Origin: Saliniradius amylolyticus
Lineage (GTDB): Bacteria > Pseudomonadota > Gammaproteobacteria > Enterobacterales > Alteromonadaceae
Direction of reading: 5' to 3'
DNA: 64,000 nt
NCBI RefSeq assembly: GCF_003143555.1
Contig: NZ_CP029347.1
Coordinates: 2,790,001 to 2,854,000 of the forward strand
How positions within the stretch are numbered: position 1 is the first letter of the stretch; each line of letters begins with the position of its first letter. The translations under genes were made by a program, and so were the position numbers. Below the pieces are notes generated by a model. That model worked only from the letters and a program-made list of their open reading frames with translations. It was not told the DNA's origin and searched no databases. Below, one piece after another: positions 56,367 through 64,000 of this stretch.

Positions 56367-56523
56367 TGTAGCCTTATATGCCGATGGTGTGCTTTGGGGA
56401 ATTACTCACCAGAAACCCGTCAATCAGGATGAATATAGACAACAGACTTAAAGCAAAATGAGCCAAAGAGGCTGTTTATGCCCAAAGAATATTTTAAGTG
56501 AATAGCGCTACAAGGAGGAGTCG

Positions 56524-57180
56524 ATGAACGACACCCTGTCTCGTCATCAGATGCTTACCAGCAAGGCCTGGAAGGAGCATATCAAGCCCGGACATAAGTT
56601 TGATATCCAATTATTGGATCACTCCCGAACTCGATTTTTCAGTTCGTTAGTCGGCCACCACAGCGGCGAATTTATGGTGTTTCAGTTTGACTCTTCCCTT
56701 CTTCCTTCATCGGTCGCGCTTACCGGCATGGTGGTGATCGGCCGCTTTATGATCGAGGGCGAAGTGGGCGCCTGTTATGCCTTTAAGTCCGAAGTGACAC
56801 ACACGCTGAAATATCCGTACAGTACATTTTTTATCGGCTTTCCCGATGAAATCCAGCATCGGCCGATTCGGGAGACAAAACGGCGCACTACGGATATGCC
56901 TGCTCAGATCACAGTCCGAAAAAAGCACAGCCGCAGCTCACCGCTCATCCAGGGCCGCATCAGCGACATCTCCGAAGGCGGCTGTCGGTTCATTTTTGAA
57001 GAGCCAACCAGCAGCAAAACGGTAAAACACCTTCCGATTCAGGTCGTGTTTGAGCATCAGGCAGAACCCTGCAGTGTGGATGGCATTATCCGCAACTCAA
57101 AGCGAACCGAGGACGGCCTGCTGTCAGTGGGAATTGAATTTGAAAGTGCGCCACCAGAAACGGTACTGGCAAGCATCTGA
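56524..57180 (+). CDS. PilZ-domain protein, YcgR-like cyclic-di-GMP receptor
   Basis: Protein of 218 residues. The N-terminal YcgR-like beta domain (about 1-110) is followed by a PilZ domain (about 112-215). The ligand motif is complete: RETKR (Arg116 and Arg120) and DISEGG (Asp148, Ser150, Gly153). YcgR-type proteins slow flagellar motors when bound to cyclic-di-GMP. It lies beside a che operon that encodes a cyclic-di-GMP phosphodiesterase. GGAGGAG precedes the ATG. Confidence 0.9.
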   Translation: MNDTLSRHQMLTSKAWKEHIKPGHKFDIQLLDHSRTRFFSSLVGHHSGEFMVFQFDSSLLPSSVALTGMVVIGRFMIEGEVGACYAFKSEVTHTLKYPYSTFFIGFPDEIQHRPIRETKRRTTDMPAQITVRKKHSRSSPLIQGRISDISEGGCRFIFEEPTSSKTVKHLPIQVVFEHQAEPCSVDGIIRNSKRTEDGLLSVGIEFESAPPETVLASI

Positions 57181-57191
57181 TGCTTCCTTCT

Positions 57192-57230
57192 CACATAAAA
57201 AAGCCTGCGTTCAGCAGGCTTTTTTATGTG
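57192..57230. terminator. strong bidirectional terminator
   Basis: CACATAAAAAAGCCTGC (57192-57208) and GCAGGCTTTTTTATGTG (57214-57230) form a perfect 17-bp inverted repeat with a 5-base loop. There is a T6 run for either direction. It serves the convergent PilZ and acylase genes. Confidence 0.95.
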
Positions 57231-57260
57231 AATGGGCGTCTTGCCCAGGATTGTCTGCGC

Positions 57261-57614
57261 TCAGTTTTCAGACTCCGTCAGGGTCATTGACTTAATGGTG
57301 TTGGCTTCAATGTCCTCATTACTGAAATAGATCGGGCGTAGCTGTGGCTGCTGTGAGTATAGCTCCGTCTGATCCAGGTAATGATCGGACTGAATGTCTC
57401 GCGACTGAGAGTAAGTCAGAATGCCATCCGCGTCAGGCCCCTCGTCGGTAAACTCAAGGGCAAACTTCCAGCTAGAACCATAAGTAATATGATAGCCGCC
57501 CGCTTCATCACTTAACTCTGAGCCTTCCATTTTCTCATAGGTATGGCGCGGAAGCAGGGTGCCATCATTGCCCATGTTCGCCCGATAGACGTTAAAGCCA
57601 CCCTCGTAGTTCAT
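57261..57614 (-). pseudogene. displaced C-terminal end of the penicillin-acylase-family gene
   Basis: 117 codons (MNYEGGFNVYRAN... to the stop) that look like the C-terminal end of the acylase beta chain, with GGFNVYR and the SSWKFALEFTDEGPDADGILTYSQS stretch typical of the family. It lies in the -1 frame relative to the upstream part; its ATG overlaps that part's TGA (ATGA). It could be re-initiated separately by coupling, restored by frameshifting, or lost. Confidence 0.75.
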
Positions 57615-59782
57615 GGCGCCCCCCAGGGCAAACGATTACCCGATGGCGATCCATCAGGCAGAGAACGTTCCACAAACTGAACGTCTGCCAACGTCGCAGC
57701 CGGATCCAGCCCCGCTTCCACAATACGCTGCTGTGCTACGGCTAGCTGACGCATGACAATGCTGTTCGCATCCAACTCTCGTGGGGTATTTGTGGGATCC
57801 GCTGGGTTAAAAGCCACCTGCCATTGCGGGTCTTTTCCAAACTCAATAGCAAACTCACGGAACATCATGCCGCCGGCACTTGCCTTATTCATCGTACCAT
57901 CCCATAGCACCAGAGCATCACAGGCAGGCTTAATACTGACAAGCTCATCGCCCACCAGCACCGGCTGGACACCCTGGGCGGTGCAAGCCGCCAACAAAGG
58001 CTCTAATAACTCTTCTCCCAGGAAGTTACGATTGTCCGTCAACGCCGCCACCAGATCATCTTTCGCCAGCGTCTCTTTTTCTGCCAATAGCTTCTGTCCC
58101 ATCCGAGAGCGGTAGCTTTGTTCAACTCCAGTGGGGCCGAACAAGGGCGACAGTTCAAGTGGCGCTGCCGGATTACTCAGCCAGTAACTGTTATTAGAGT
58201 TTTGCACGAAATCGGTGCGTTCCAGTTGTGGTGCCCGTTCGAAAGGGATTTTACCGTCAGTCATAAACAGGGCCGAGTCACCCGGCACAATGGGCAGCCC
58301 CGCCGCATCACTCAAACGCTGATGGAAAAGGTCATTCTGCCAGGCCTCCACTGCGTCTGGTGACAGATTGGGCACCGAGGAACCATCGGTATAGAACGCA
58401 TTGCCGTCTTTGTCCACCGCCATGGCGTTATTAAATACGATGCCTGTCTCCTGCTCGAATACCGCCTTATACTCGTCCATATTGCGGGCCCGGTTTAGCC
58501 CCAGCCAATGATCGAAGATATCGAAGTTAGGCAGGTTCGCGTCGTTAATGGTGTATGCCACCGCATCGCCGGTAAAGTCTGTCCCCCAGGGCAGTTGTCC
58601 CGGTACCACAATAACCGGGCCAAATTGAGTGTGATAGCTGGTTTTCTCCAATGTCACGAAGCTACCTGGGCCTGTAGCCACCTGAATTTGGTGGGTCTTA
58701 GTAGTCATTGCCACCGGCTCGCCGTCCACCATATAGCTGGTACCCGCAGTATCGTCCGGGTTCAGCTTCAGGCGGTGTAAGACAAAGTGCTCAGCGGTAG
58801 AAAACGTATGGGTCCAGCCCACATTTTCATTAAAGCCGATGTTAACGATTCCGGGCATACCCGATAAAGAACCGCCCACGACTTTCAATGAACCGGGAAC
58901 TTCAATACCAAACTGCCAGAAACGCTGATTACCCGTATGAGGGAAGTGCGGATTTGCTAACAACATCCCTTTGCCAGAGGCGCTCTTGTCTTTACCTATC
59001 GCCCAGCCGTTTGACCCCGCCTCAGTGGGATTAGGATCGGGAATCCCTCGTACCGAAATATTGGTTTTCACCGGTTCAGCAACCGCCCCCGCGACGGGCA
59101 TAGGCTCGAAACTTTGGCCCGGAGGTGCGGCAATAAACATGGTCTGAACAAAGTTAGCCGCCCCCGGTAATAAGGCAACCCCCTGAGAGAAAGTCAGCAG
59201 ATCCATGGGGGTAATGGGTTGTACCCAAGGCTGCCCCGCACAACCAGGGTCGATATTAGCACTGCCGGTGCGAGCCAGATATTCGTTATAGCCCTCGGCA
59301 TAACCATTCAGTAAGGCCTTAGCTTCGTCACTCAGGTCCTCGAAGTGCTGCTCGGCGTTATCGCGAATGCCCAGCGCCAGATAACCAAAGTCATTGACCA
59401 GATTGGCGTTATCAGTTGTTCCCGGTGTGTGGGGCCCAAAATATAAAGAACGTTTTGAATTAAACCTTACAATCTGGTCGGCGAGAATACAGATGTTGTC
59501 GTTGGCAAAGGCATACCCCACTCCAAAGCCCAGGCTTTCTAAGTTATCGGCCTTAACATAGGGTACGCCATAATCGGTCCAGTTGATCTGAGCGGTCAGT
59601 GCCTGTCCTTCAGGCGCGAAGGTAGCAAGCTCTGGCTGAGGTGGCAGGGACTCGGGTTGCTCAGTAGCTGGCGGTTCTGGCACTTCTACTGCCAGCTTTG
59701 AGTCACTGTCGAAACAGGCCGATAAGCCCACTATGGCCGCTGCCATCAGGCTAAGGCGAAACACGGGATTGCGATATTCCAT
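57611..59782 (-). CDS. penicillin acylase family lipoprotein, truncated by frameshift
   Basis: Ntn-hydrolase precursor of 723 codons. Lipobox LSAC (Cys23), then the alpha chain (INWTDYGVPYVKADNLESLGFG). Ser257 in AGSNGWAIGKDKSASGKG would become the N-terminal nucleophile of the beta chain after self-cleavage. The frame stops after RLPWGAP at a run of six G (plus-strand C run around 57617-57622); one base more, or a -1 slip, joins it to the 57261-57614 frame to give WGGAMNYEGG. Relatives cleave acyl amides including homoserine lactones and aculeacin; substrate unknown. Confidence 0.85.
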   Translation of the reverse strand: MEYRNPVFRLSLMAAAIVGLSACFDSDSKLAVEVPEPPATEQPESLPPQPELATFAPEGQALTAQINWTDYGVPYVKADNLESLGFGVGYAFANDNICILADQIVRFNSKRSLYFGPHTPGTTDNANLVNDFGYLALGIRDNAEQHFEDLSDEAKALLNGYAEGYNEYLARTGSANIDPGCAGQPWVQPITPMDLLTFSQGVALLPGAANFVQTMFIAAPPGQSFEPMPVAGAVAEPVKTNISVRGIPDPNPTEAGSNGWAIGKDKSASGKGMLLANPHFPHTGNQRFWQFGIEVPGSLKVVGGSLSGMPGIVNIGFNENVGWTHTFSTAEHFVLHRLKLNPDDTAGTSYMVDGEPVAMTTKTHQIQVATGPGSFVTLEKTSYHTQFGPVIVVPGQLPWGTDFTGDAVAYTINDANLPNFDIFDHWLGLNRARNMDEYKAVFEQETGIVFNNAMAVDKDGNAFYTDGSSVPNLSPDAVEAWQNDLFHQRLSDAAGLPIVPGDSALFMTDGKIPFERAPQLERTDFVQNSNNSYWLSNPAAPLELSPLFGPTGVEQSYRSRMGQKLLAEKETLAKDDLVAALTDNRNFLGEELLEPLLAACTAQGVQPVLVGDELVSIKPACDALVLWDGTMNKASAGGMMFREFAIEFGKDPQWQVAFNPADPTNTPRELDANSIVMRQLAVAQQRIVEAGLDPAATLADVQFVERSLPDGSPSGNRLPWGAP

Positions 59783-59918
59783 TGGCGTATCCTTGGTTAG
59801 GGTTCTTTATCAACATTTTTATAACAATCACTCAGTATTGCCCACTACTGGTCGGTCCTGCAATTCCAAAGTGTCATTTGGTCCCAAATAAACCAGTCAC
59901 TGACTTCTCAACCGATCG

Positions 59919-61607
59919 TTAATCGGCGTCGCTATTAAGCTCTGGCATGGCCCGTTCCACAATCGCCCCGGCGTCGATAGCGCTGGGCAGGGTTCCATAT
60001 TGATGATAGCGGTCGGAGGTCAGCCGCGCGGACACAAAGGCTTCGGCGATAAAACCTTCACCATAACTTATTAAAGTCTGCGCTTGCCACAACAGGGCCA
60101 ACTGCTCCATTAACTGACGGGCGCGGGCTTCAATACCCTGCTGCTCGGCCAGCTGTTGTTTCAGTTTCTCTAACGCCCGGTCAAATGAGGTGTACTCACC
60201 ACAGCCCTTTTCCAGTTCAGCCAGCAACGCATTTAACGTGTCCGGTTCACGAGTCAGTATTCTCAGTAAATCCAGACACTGCACATTCCCCGATCCTTCC
60301 CAAATCGAATTGACCGGCGCCTCACGATACAACCGGGCGGTGACATTCTCATCTACATAGCCGACTCCTCCGATGCACTCCATGGCTTCATAGGTGTGTT
60401 GAATGGCCCGCTTACAAATCCAGTACTTGCCAATACTCGTCGCGCTGCGCACCAGCGCCGCTTCAGCCGGGTTGTCCCGGTTATCCAGAGCATGGGACAT
60501 GCGCAGGCTAATGGCTAACGCGGCTTCCCACTCCAAGGCCAAATCGGCCAACACATTGACCATCAATGGATGCTGATGCAGATTCTTGCCGAAAACGTTG
60601 CGGCCGGCGGTATGCCAGATGGCCTCCTTGGCGGCCTGAGCCATTAAAGCGGTAGAGCCAAGCATACAGTCGTAACGGGTCAGCGCCACCATCTGAATAA
60701 TGGTGGCCACTCCGCGACCCTCTTCACCTAACAACCAACCGTGCGCCCCGCGAAACTCCACCTCGGAGCTGGCGTTAGACTGGTTACCCAACTTACTTTT
60801 CAGCCTTTGAATATGCATAGGATTCTTATTGCCATCCTCCCGCCAGCGAGGCACCAGGAAGCAGGACAGCTTGTCATTCACTTGAGCGAGCACTAAGAAG
60901 CCATCACACATGGGCGCCGAGCAGAACCATTTATGCCCCACTAAGCTGTAGAGATTACCCGGCCCGGACTGGTCAACGGGCACAGCTCGCGTGGTGTTGG
61001 CTCGCACGTCAGAGCCCCCTTGTTTCTCCGTCATCGCCATACCGATAGTCAGACCAGATTTGTCAAACCAGGGCCGGTTACTGCCGTCGTAGGCCTTGGT
61101 GAGGATCTTAGGCACCCAGCGCTCTGCCACATCAGGCTGCACTGAAATCGCCGGGATACTGGCAAACGTCATGGTTAACGGACAGCCGGAGCCGGGATCG
61201 GCCTGAGTATGCAGGTACGCCATGGCCCCGCGAACCACATGGGCGCCCGGGCGCTTATCGGTCCAAGGCAAAGCACAGTGCCCCTGCTCAATGGCATGGC
61301 TCATTAACTGGTGATAGGCCGGATGATAATCAACCCTGTCGATACGCTGACCAAAACGATCATGGGATTGAAACTCGGGCAGGTGCTTATTGGCCTCAAA
61401 CCCGGCGGCAAGCAGTTCATGACCGACCTGATGACCAAAACGGGATAAGTGCTCTTCGCCCCACTGGCCACCAAATTGTGTCACCCAGTAGCGCAGCAGA
61501 GTGTCGGTGGTATAAGCATTATAATTTTCTAAGGGCGAGGGCTGGTTGATGACCTCATGAGTTTGTGCCGTAACATCGGCGAACTGTTCAGACATGGGGG
61601 TATTCAC
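59919..61607 (-). CDS. aidB: AidB-type acyl-CoA dehydrogenase
   Basis: Flavoprotein of 562 residues closely resembling E. coli AidB (541), part of the adaptive response to alkylation and associated with DNA. Shared features are the start TDTLLRYWVTQFG..., GMAMTEKQGGSDVRANTTRA, LKSKLGNQSNASSEVEF, GWLLGEEGRGVATI and REAPVNSIWEGSGNVQCLDLL. Isovaleryl-CoA dehydrogenase activity is weak in the family. It stands alone. The start could be ATG 61607 or the in-frame ATG four codons later. Confidence 0.93.
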   Translation of the reverse strand: MNTPMSEQFADVTAQTHEVINQPSPLENYNAYTTDTLLRYWVTQFGGQWGEEHLSRFGHQVGHELLAAGFEANKHLPEFQSHDRFGQRIDRVDYHPAYHQLMSHAIEQGHCALPWTDKRPGAHVVRGAMAYLHTQADPGSGCPLTMTFASIPAISVQPDVAERWVPKILTKAYDGSNRPWFDKSGLTIGMAMTEKQGGSDVRANTTRAVPVDQSGPGNLYSLVGHKWFCSAPMCDGFLVLAQVNDKLSCFLVPRWREDGNKNPMHIQRLKSKLGNQSNASSEVEFRGAHGWLLGEEGRGVATIIQMVALTRYDCMLGSTALMAQAAKEAIWHTAGRNVFGKNLHQHPLMVNVLADLALEWEAALAISLRMSHALDNRDNPAEAALVRSATSIGKYWICKRAIQHTYEAMECIGGVGYVDENVTARLYREAPVNSIWEGSGNVQCLDLLRILTREPDTLNALLAELEKGCGEYTSFDRALEKLKQQLAEQQGIEARARQLMEQLALLWQAQTLISYGEGFIAEAFVSARLTSDRYHQYGTLPSAIDAGAIVERAMPELNSDAD

Positions 61608-61666
61608 TTTCCGGAACCGATACCACCAATCTAGCAGAAAGCCGAGAGGTTAGACCAGAAGCTCAC

Positions 61667-63319
61667 TCAGTCTGATTCGACGGGCTCCATATTCTGCTGA
61701 TTCAACTGCTGCCGGTACTCTGCCAGTTCCTGGGCCTGAGTAGAAGACAGTTTAGCGTCAGCCAGGAGTTTGTCGCAGGATTGCATTAATTCAAGCTGTT
61801 CGGACAGGTCATCGCCTCGCTCTGCCATTTTTGCCAATACTTTAAGGGTGCTCAGGGCTATTTGGGTACTGCTTGGAGACAGCGTTAACGCCTTTTGCAG
61901 AGACGACAGAGCCTGCTCCAGACGATCCTGTTTATAGTAAGTGGAGGCCATATCGGAGAGTTCTTTGGGCGAGAAATGGATTGCCTGGCGTTCATCGAGT
62001 TCCTGTTCGAGGTAACGCTGAATAATATGGCCGGAGAAAGTGTCGTCGGTCACATGTTTTTGCATCTCCCTGAGCAACGCCACCGCCTTTTCCCGGTGCC
62101 CGGTTTCATGCCAAAGCTTAGCCAGATCCAGGTTTTCCTCAAAGGCGGTATTGGACTCTGGCCGATGAATCTGCTCCAGTTTTTTCTCTGCACCTTTCTT
62201 ATCGCCCCGGCTTACCATTAGTCTCGCCTCTAACACCAGCAGTTGGTTGATAAACTCTTCGCCTGGGTAACTCTTTTGCAATTGATAAAGGTGGCGCTCG
62301 GCCGTTCGGTTCAGTTGATGGCTTTGTTCTTCGTCACTGGCTCCGGACAAATCAATCCCTGAACGCAGCATATTCAGGGTCAACTGGGGCGAATCATGGA
62401 TGGAGTTTTTAGCAAACCTGGCCATGTGTGTGGTAGCTACATACTGGCCCTCACGATCGTGATTCAGCCTGGCCAGGTCCCAGGCCCGCCGGTTACGTTC
62501 GATGTTGCGAGGTGACAGCTTTACCGCGGCCTGAATTTCTTCATAAGCGCGCGGGTAGTCGCCCTCATCCACATAATAGTTAGCCAGAAGGTCGTGCACA
62601 CTGCAGCAGGTATCTTTACGTTTCTTCAGCGCGGCGACGTTTGCTTCGGCCTCTTCGATCTTGCCCTGCTTCAATAAACAATGCGTGAGACCAATATGCA
62701 CCCAACCAAAATTTACCGACTTCAAAAGTGTTCGATAATAAGCCTCGGCGTCCTTGTATTCCCCCAGCTGACATAAGCAATCGCCGATCAGACGATTTAG
62801 CTTTGCCTGATAGGCCTTAAACTGCTCGTCTTTAAGGTAGCGCTCAGCGTAGTAGATGGCTCGCGAATACTCGCCCTTATCGGAGCAATAAAAGGGGTTA
62901 AAAAGCTTTCGTCGGGTGTTTAAAATACGTCCCAGGCGTTTTTCTATCTTGCGCAAATCCAGCGGTTTCGACCAAAAGTCATCAGGCTGCATCTCTACTA
63001 CGCTGTGTACCAACGTATTGTCCGTGTCGGCGCTGAGGAATATTACGCAGGTGGACTTTTTCACAAAGCCTTTAAATTTCAACTCTTCCAACAGATGAAA
63101 GCCATCCTTGTCGGCATTCAGGTCGAACGAAATCAATACCAATTCGAAATCCCGCTGACGAAACTCAGAGATCGCCTGGTGGGCGCGATCTGCCCCCCGA
63201 ATATAGGGCACGCCGATTCGATACAAGGTGTTTTTTAATGAGTCACGCACCAGCGCCTGCTGATCAATAATGATGGCACTGAGCTGGTCGACGGACTTAG
63301 GCTTGGGAATTTCGAACAT
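61667..63319 (-). CDS. response regulator with receiver and TPR domains
   Basis: Protein of 550 residues. The N-terminal receiver (about 12-135) has phospho-acceptor Asp66 (LISFDLNADKDG), IFLSADTD and the Lys of FWSKPLD. The acidic pair is reduced to Asp20-Gln21, so metal binding may be altered. From about 150 to the end come TPR-like repeats (YAERYLKDEQFKAYQAKLNR, CQLGEYKDAEAYYRTLL, YVDEGDYPRAYEEIQAAVKL, YKQDRLEQALSSLQKALTL). No DNA-binding output domain, so it works through protein contacts. Known in Shewanella/Vibrio-type genomes without a settled role. Confidence 0.88.
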   Translation of the reverse strand: MFEIPKPKSVDQLSAIIIDQQALVRDSLKNTLYRIGVPYIRGADRAHQAISEFRQRDFELVLISFDLNADKDGFHLLEELKFKGFVKKSTCVIFLSADTDNTLVHSVVEMQPDDFWSKPLDLRKIEKRLGRILNTRRKLFNPFYCSDKGEYSRAIYYAERYLKDEQFKAYQAKLNRLIGDCLCQLGEYKDAEAYYRTLLKSVNFGWVHIGLTHCLLKQGKIEEAEANVAALKKRKDTCCSVHDLLANYYVDEGDYPRAYEEIQAAVKLSPRNIERNRRAWDLARLNHDREGQYVATTHMARFAKNSIHDSPQLTLNMLRSGIDLSGASDEEQSHQLNRTAERHLYQLQKSYPGEEFINQLLVLEARLMVSRGDKKGAEKKLEQIHRPESNTAFEENLDLAKLWHETGHREKAVALLREMQKHVTDDTFSGHIIQRYLEQELDERQAIHFSPKELSDMASTYYKQDRLEQALSSLQKALTLSPSSTQIALSTLKVLAKMAERGDDLSEQLELMQSCDKLLADAKLSSTQAQELAEYRQQLNQQNMEPVESD

Positions 63320-63501
63320 AGGGCTTTAAGTTTACTACAAGTCTTGGCAACAGCAACGCAGCAAGAGTCCTTTAACCTGAATACCATATTATATCGTCTA
63401 AATATTCGGCGCGTTATCCATAAAACAAGACTAAGTGACTATCTTTTGTGGGCCATTTTTCACTAAAGTACTTCAACAGTAAGATAATACAGGATCATCG
63501 T

Positions 63502-64000
63502 ATGCAGGCGATCAAACGCAGTTTATTGACGCTCTCATTACTGGGCATCAGTGCCCTGAGCCATGGCGCCCCCTCCGGAGTAGAGCGTATCTCCCCAGAA
63601 GGTCACTATCAGCCAGAAACCCCCAGGGTTGAAACGAAGCTTGGATACCCTATCGGCAGTCGAATCTCCTCACCGGAGCAGGTACACCAATATTTCCAGG
63701 CATTGCAAGCCGCTCACCCTGAGCGCATTCAACTGATCCAATACGGCCAAAGCTGGGAAGGACGACCACTGTATGTGGCTGTGCTATCCAGTGCGGAGAA
63801 TCTGGCAAAGCTCGATGACTATAAAACAGGCATGCAGGCGCTGGCGGACCCGCGTCAGACGTCTGAATCTGAAGCCAGACGGCTAATGAAAGAACTGCCT
63901 GCCAGCGTCTGGCTATCCTACGGCGTGCACGGCAATGAAATATCTTCGCCGGAGGCGGCGATGATGACGGCTTACCATCTGCTGGGCGATACAAGCGATA
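63502..64000 (+). CDS. M14-family zinc carboxypeptidase, N-terminal part
   Basis: Open to the end of the window (166 residues visible). Signal peptide (about 1-22, SHG-AP). The M14 domain starts near residue 58, and His143-x-x-Glu146 (GVHGNEISS) supplies the first two zinc ligands. The rest, including the third His and catalytic Glu, is beyond the window. ATG 63502 follows an AGGA eight bases upstream. It is divergent from the REC-TPR gene across 182 bases in which I see no clear regulatory element. Confidence 0.88.
   Translation, partial: MQAIKRSLLTLSLLGISALSHGAPSGVERISPEGHYQPETPRVETKLGYPIGSRISSPEQVHQYFQALQAAHPERIQLIQYGQSWEGRPLYVAVLSSAENLAKLDDYKTGMQALADPRQTSESEARRLMKELPASVWLSYGVHGNEISSPEAAMMTAYHLLGDTSD

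Larger units (their letters stand above)
56009..56523. other. 515-bp divergent intergenic region
   Basis: Region between the che operon and the PilZ gene. It holds a candidate sigma-28 promoter for the che operon and an FNR-type palindrome toward the PilZ side. No convincing small gene was found; the minus-strand open frame reaching 56291 is mostly antisense-frame overlap with the chemoreceptor gene and lacks recognisable composition. GGAGGAG at 56514-56520 is the Shine-Dalgarno of the PilZ gene. Confidence 0.6.

Noticed and set aside
63440-63501. Sigma-28-like TAAAGTAC before the M14 gene
   Set aside because: The -10 partner matches poorly at the required 11-base spacing.

Overview
The window looks like chromosome of a free-living, motile marine gammaproteobacterium of the Alteromonadales, close to Alteromonadaceae or Shewanella in gene content. 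Pointers are a TonB siderophore receptor, MetR/MetE, the CASDH/NspC carboxy(nor)spermidine pair, an SO-type Dld-II D-lactate dehydrogenase, NagX, PolB, AidB, many methyl-accepting proteins and a complete che operon. This placement is inferred from protein families, not from a marker gene. No rRNA, tRNA, CRISPR array, IS element, phage or integrase was seen. It reads as core chromosome with good coding density.

Layout. 1-6195: iron and methionine block. It holds the end of a siderophore receptor, a PepSY membrane protein, divergent metR/metE, a strong Fur box on the metE stop codon with a possible short RNA, and a secreted esterase. 6374-11252: solute-binding proteins, a TorF-like outer-membrane protein and a chemoreceptor. 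11263-18560: hemH, an AGE-family isomerase, a MATE pump, a small membrane protein with an Xre regulator, the polyamine pair and a tiny YqaE/Pmp3 protein that is easy to miss. 18613-26725: two more solute-binding proteins, an OmpA lipoprotein, a NAGPA-like secreted enzyme, lysC, and an M1 peptidase with its DUF6702 partner.

26753-41586 is the most interesting region. A Dld-II type D-lactate dehydrogenase, an RpiR/MurR-like regulator, a NamZ-like (DUF1343) lipoprotein, MurQ and a sodium-solute symporter lie next to a divergent, tightly packed seven-gene operon: nagZ lipoprotein, nagX, DUF1445, pxpA, pxpB, pxpC, DUF4392. Together they read as a peptidoglycan-scavenging system. It would strip GlcNAc and MurNAc outside the cytoplasm, import the sugar, split MurNAc-6-phosphate into GlcNAc-6-phosphate and D-lactate, oxidise the D-lactate, and turn stem-peptide D-glutamate into L-glutamate through 5-oxoproline. 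DUF1445 and DUF4392 are the two halves of mammalian D-glutamate cyclase, here split around the 5-oxoprolinase genes.

41568-64000: polB, a Cache-type chemoreceptor, then a minus-strand chemotaxis operon (mcp, cheY, STAS, cheA, cheW, mcp, cheR, cheD, cheB, REC-EAL). It has a plausible sigma-28 promoter, and its CheA carries two repeats resembling the cyclic-di-GMP-binding MshEN motif. A PilZ protein follows behind a perfect FNR-type box. Last come a penicillin-acylase-family gene broken by a one-base frameshift in a G run, aidB, a REC-TPR regulator, and the start of an M14 carboxypeptidase that runs off the end.
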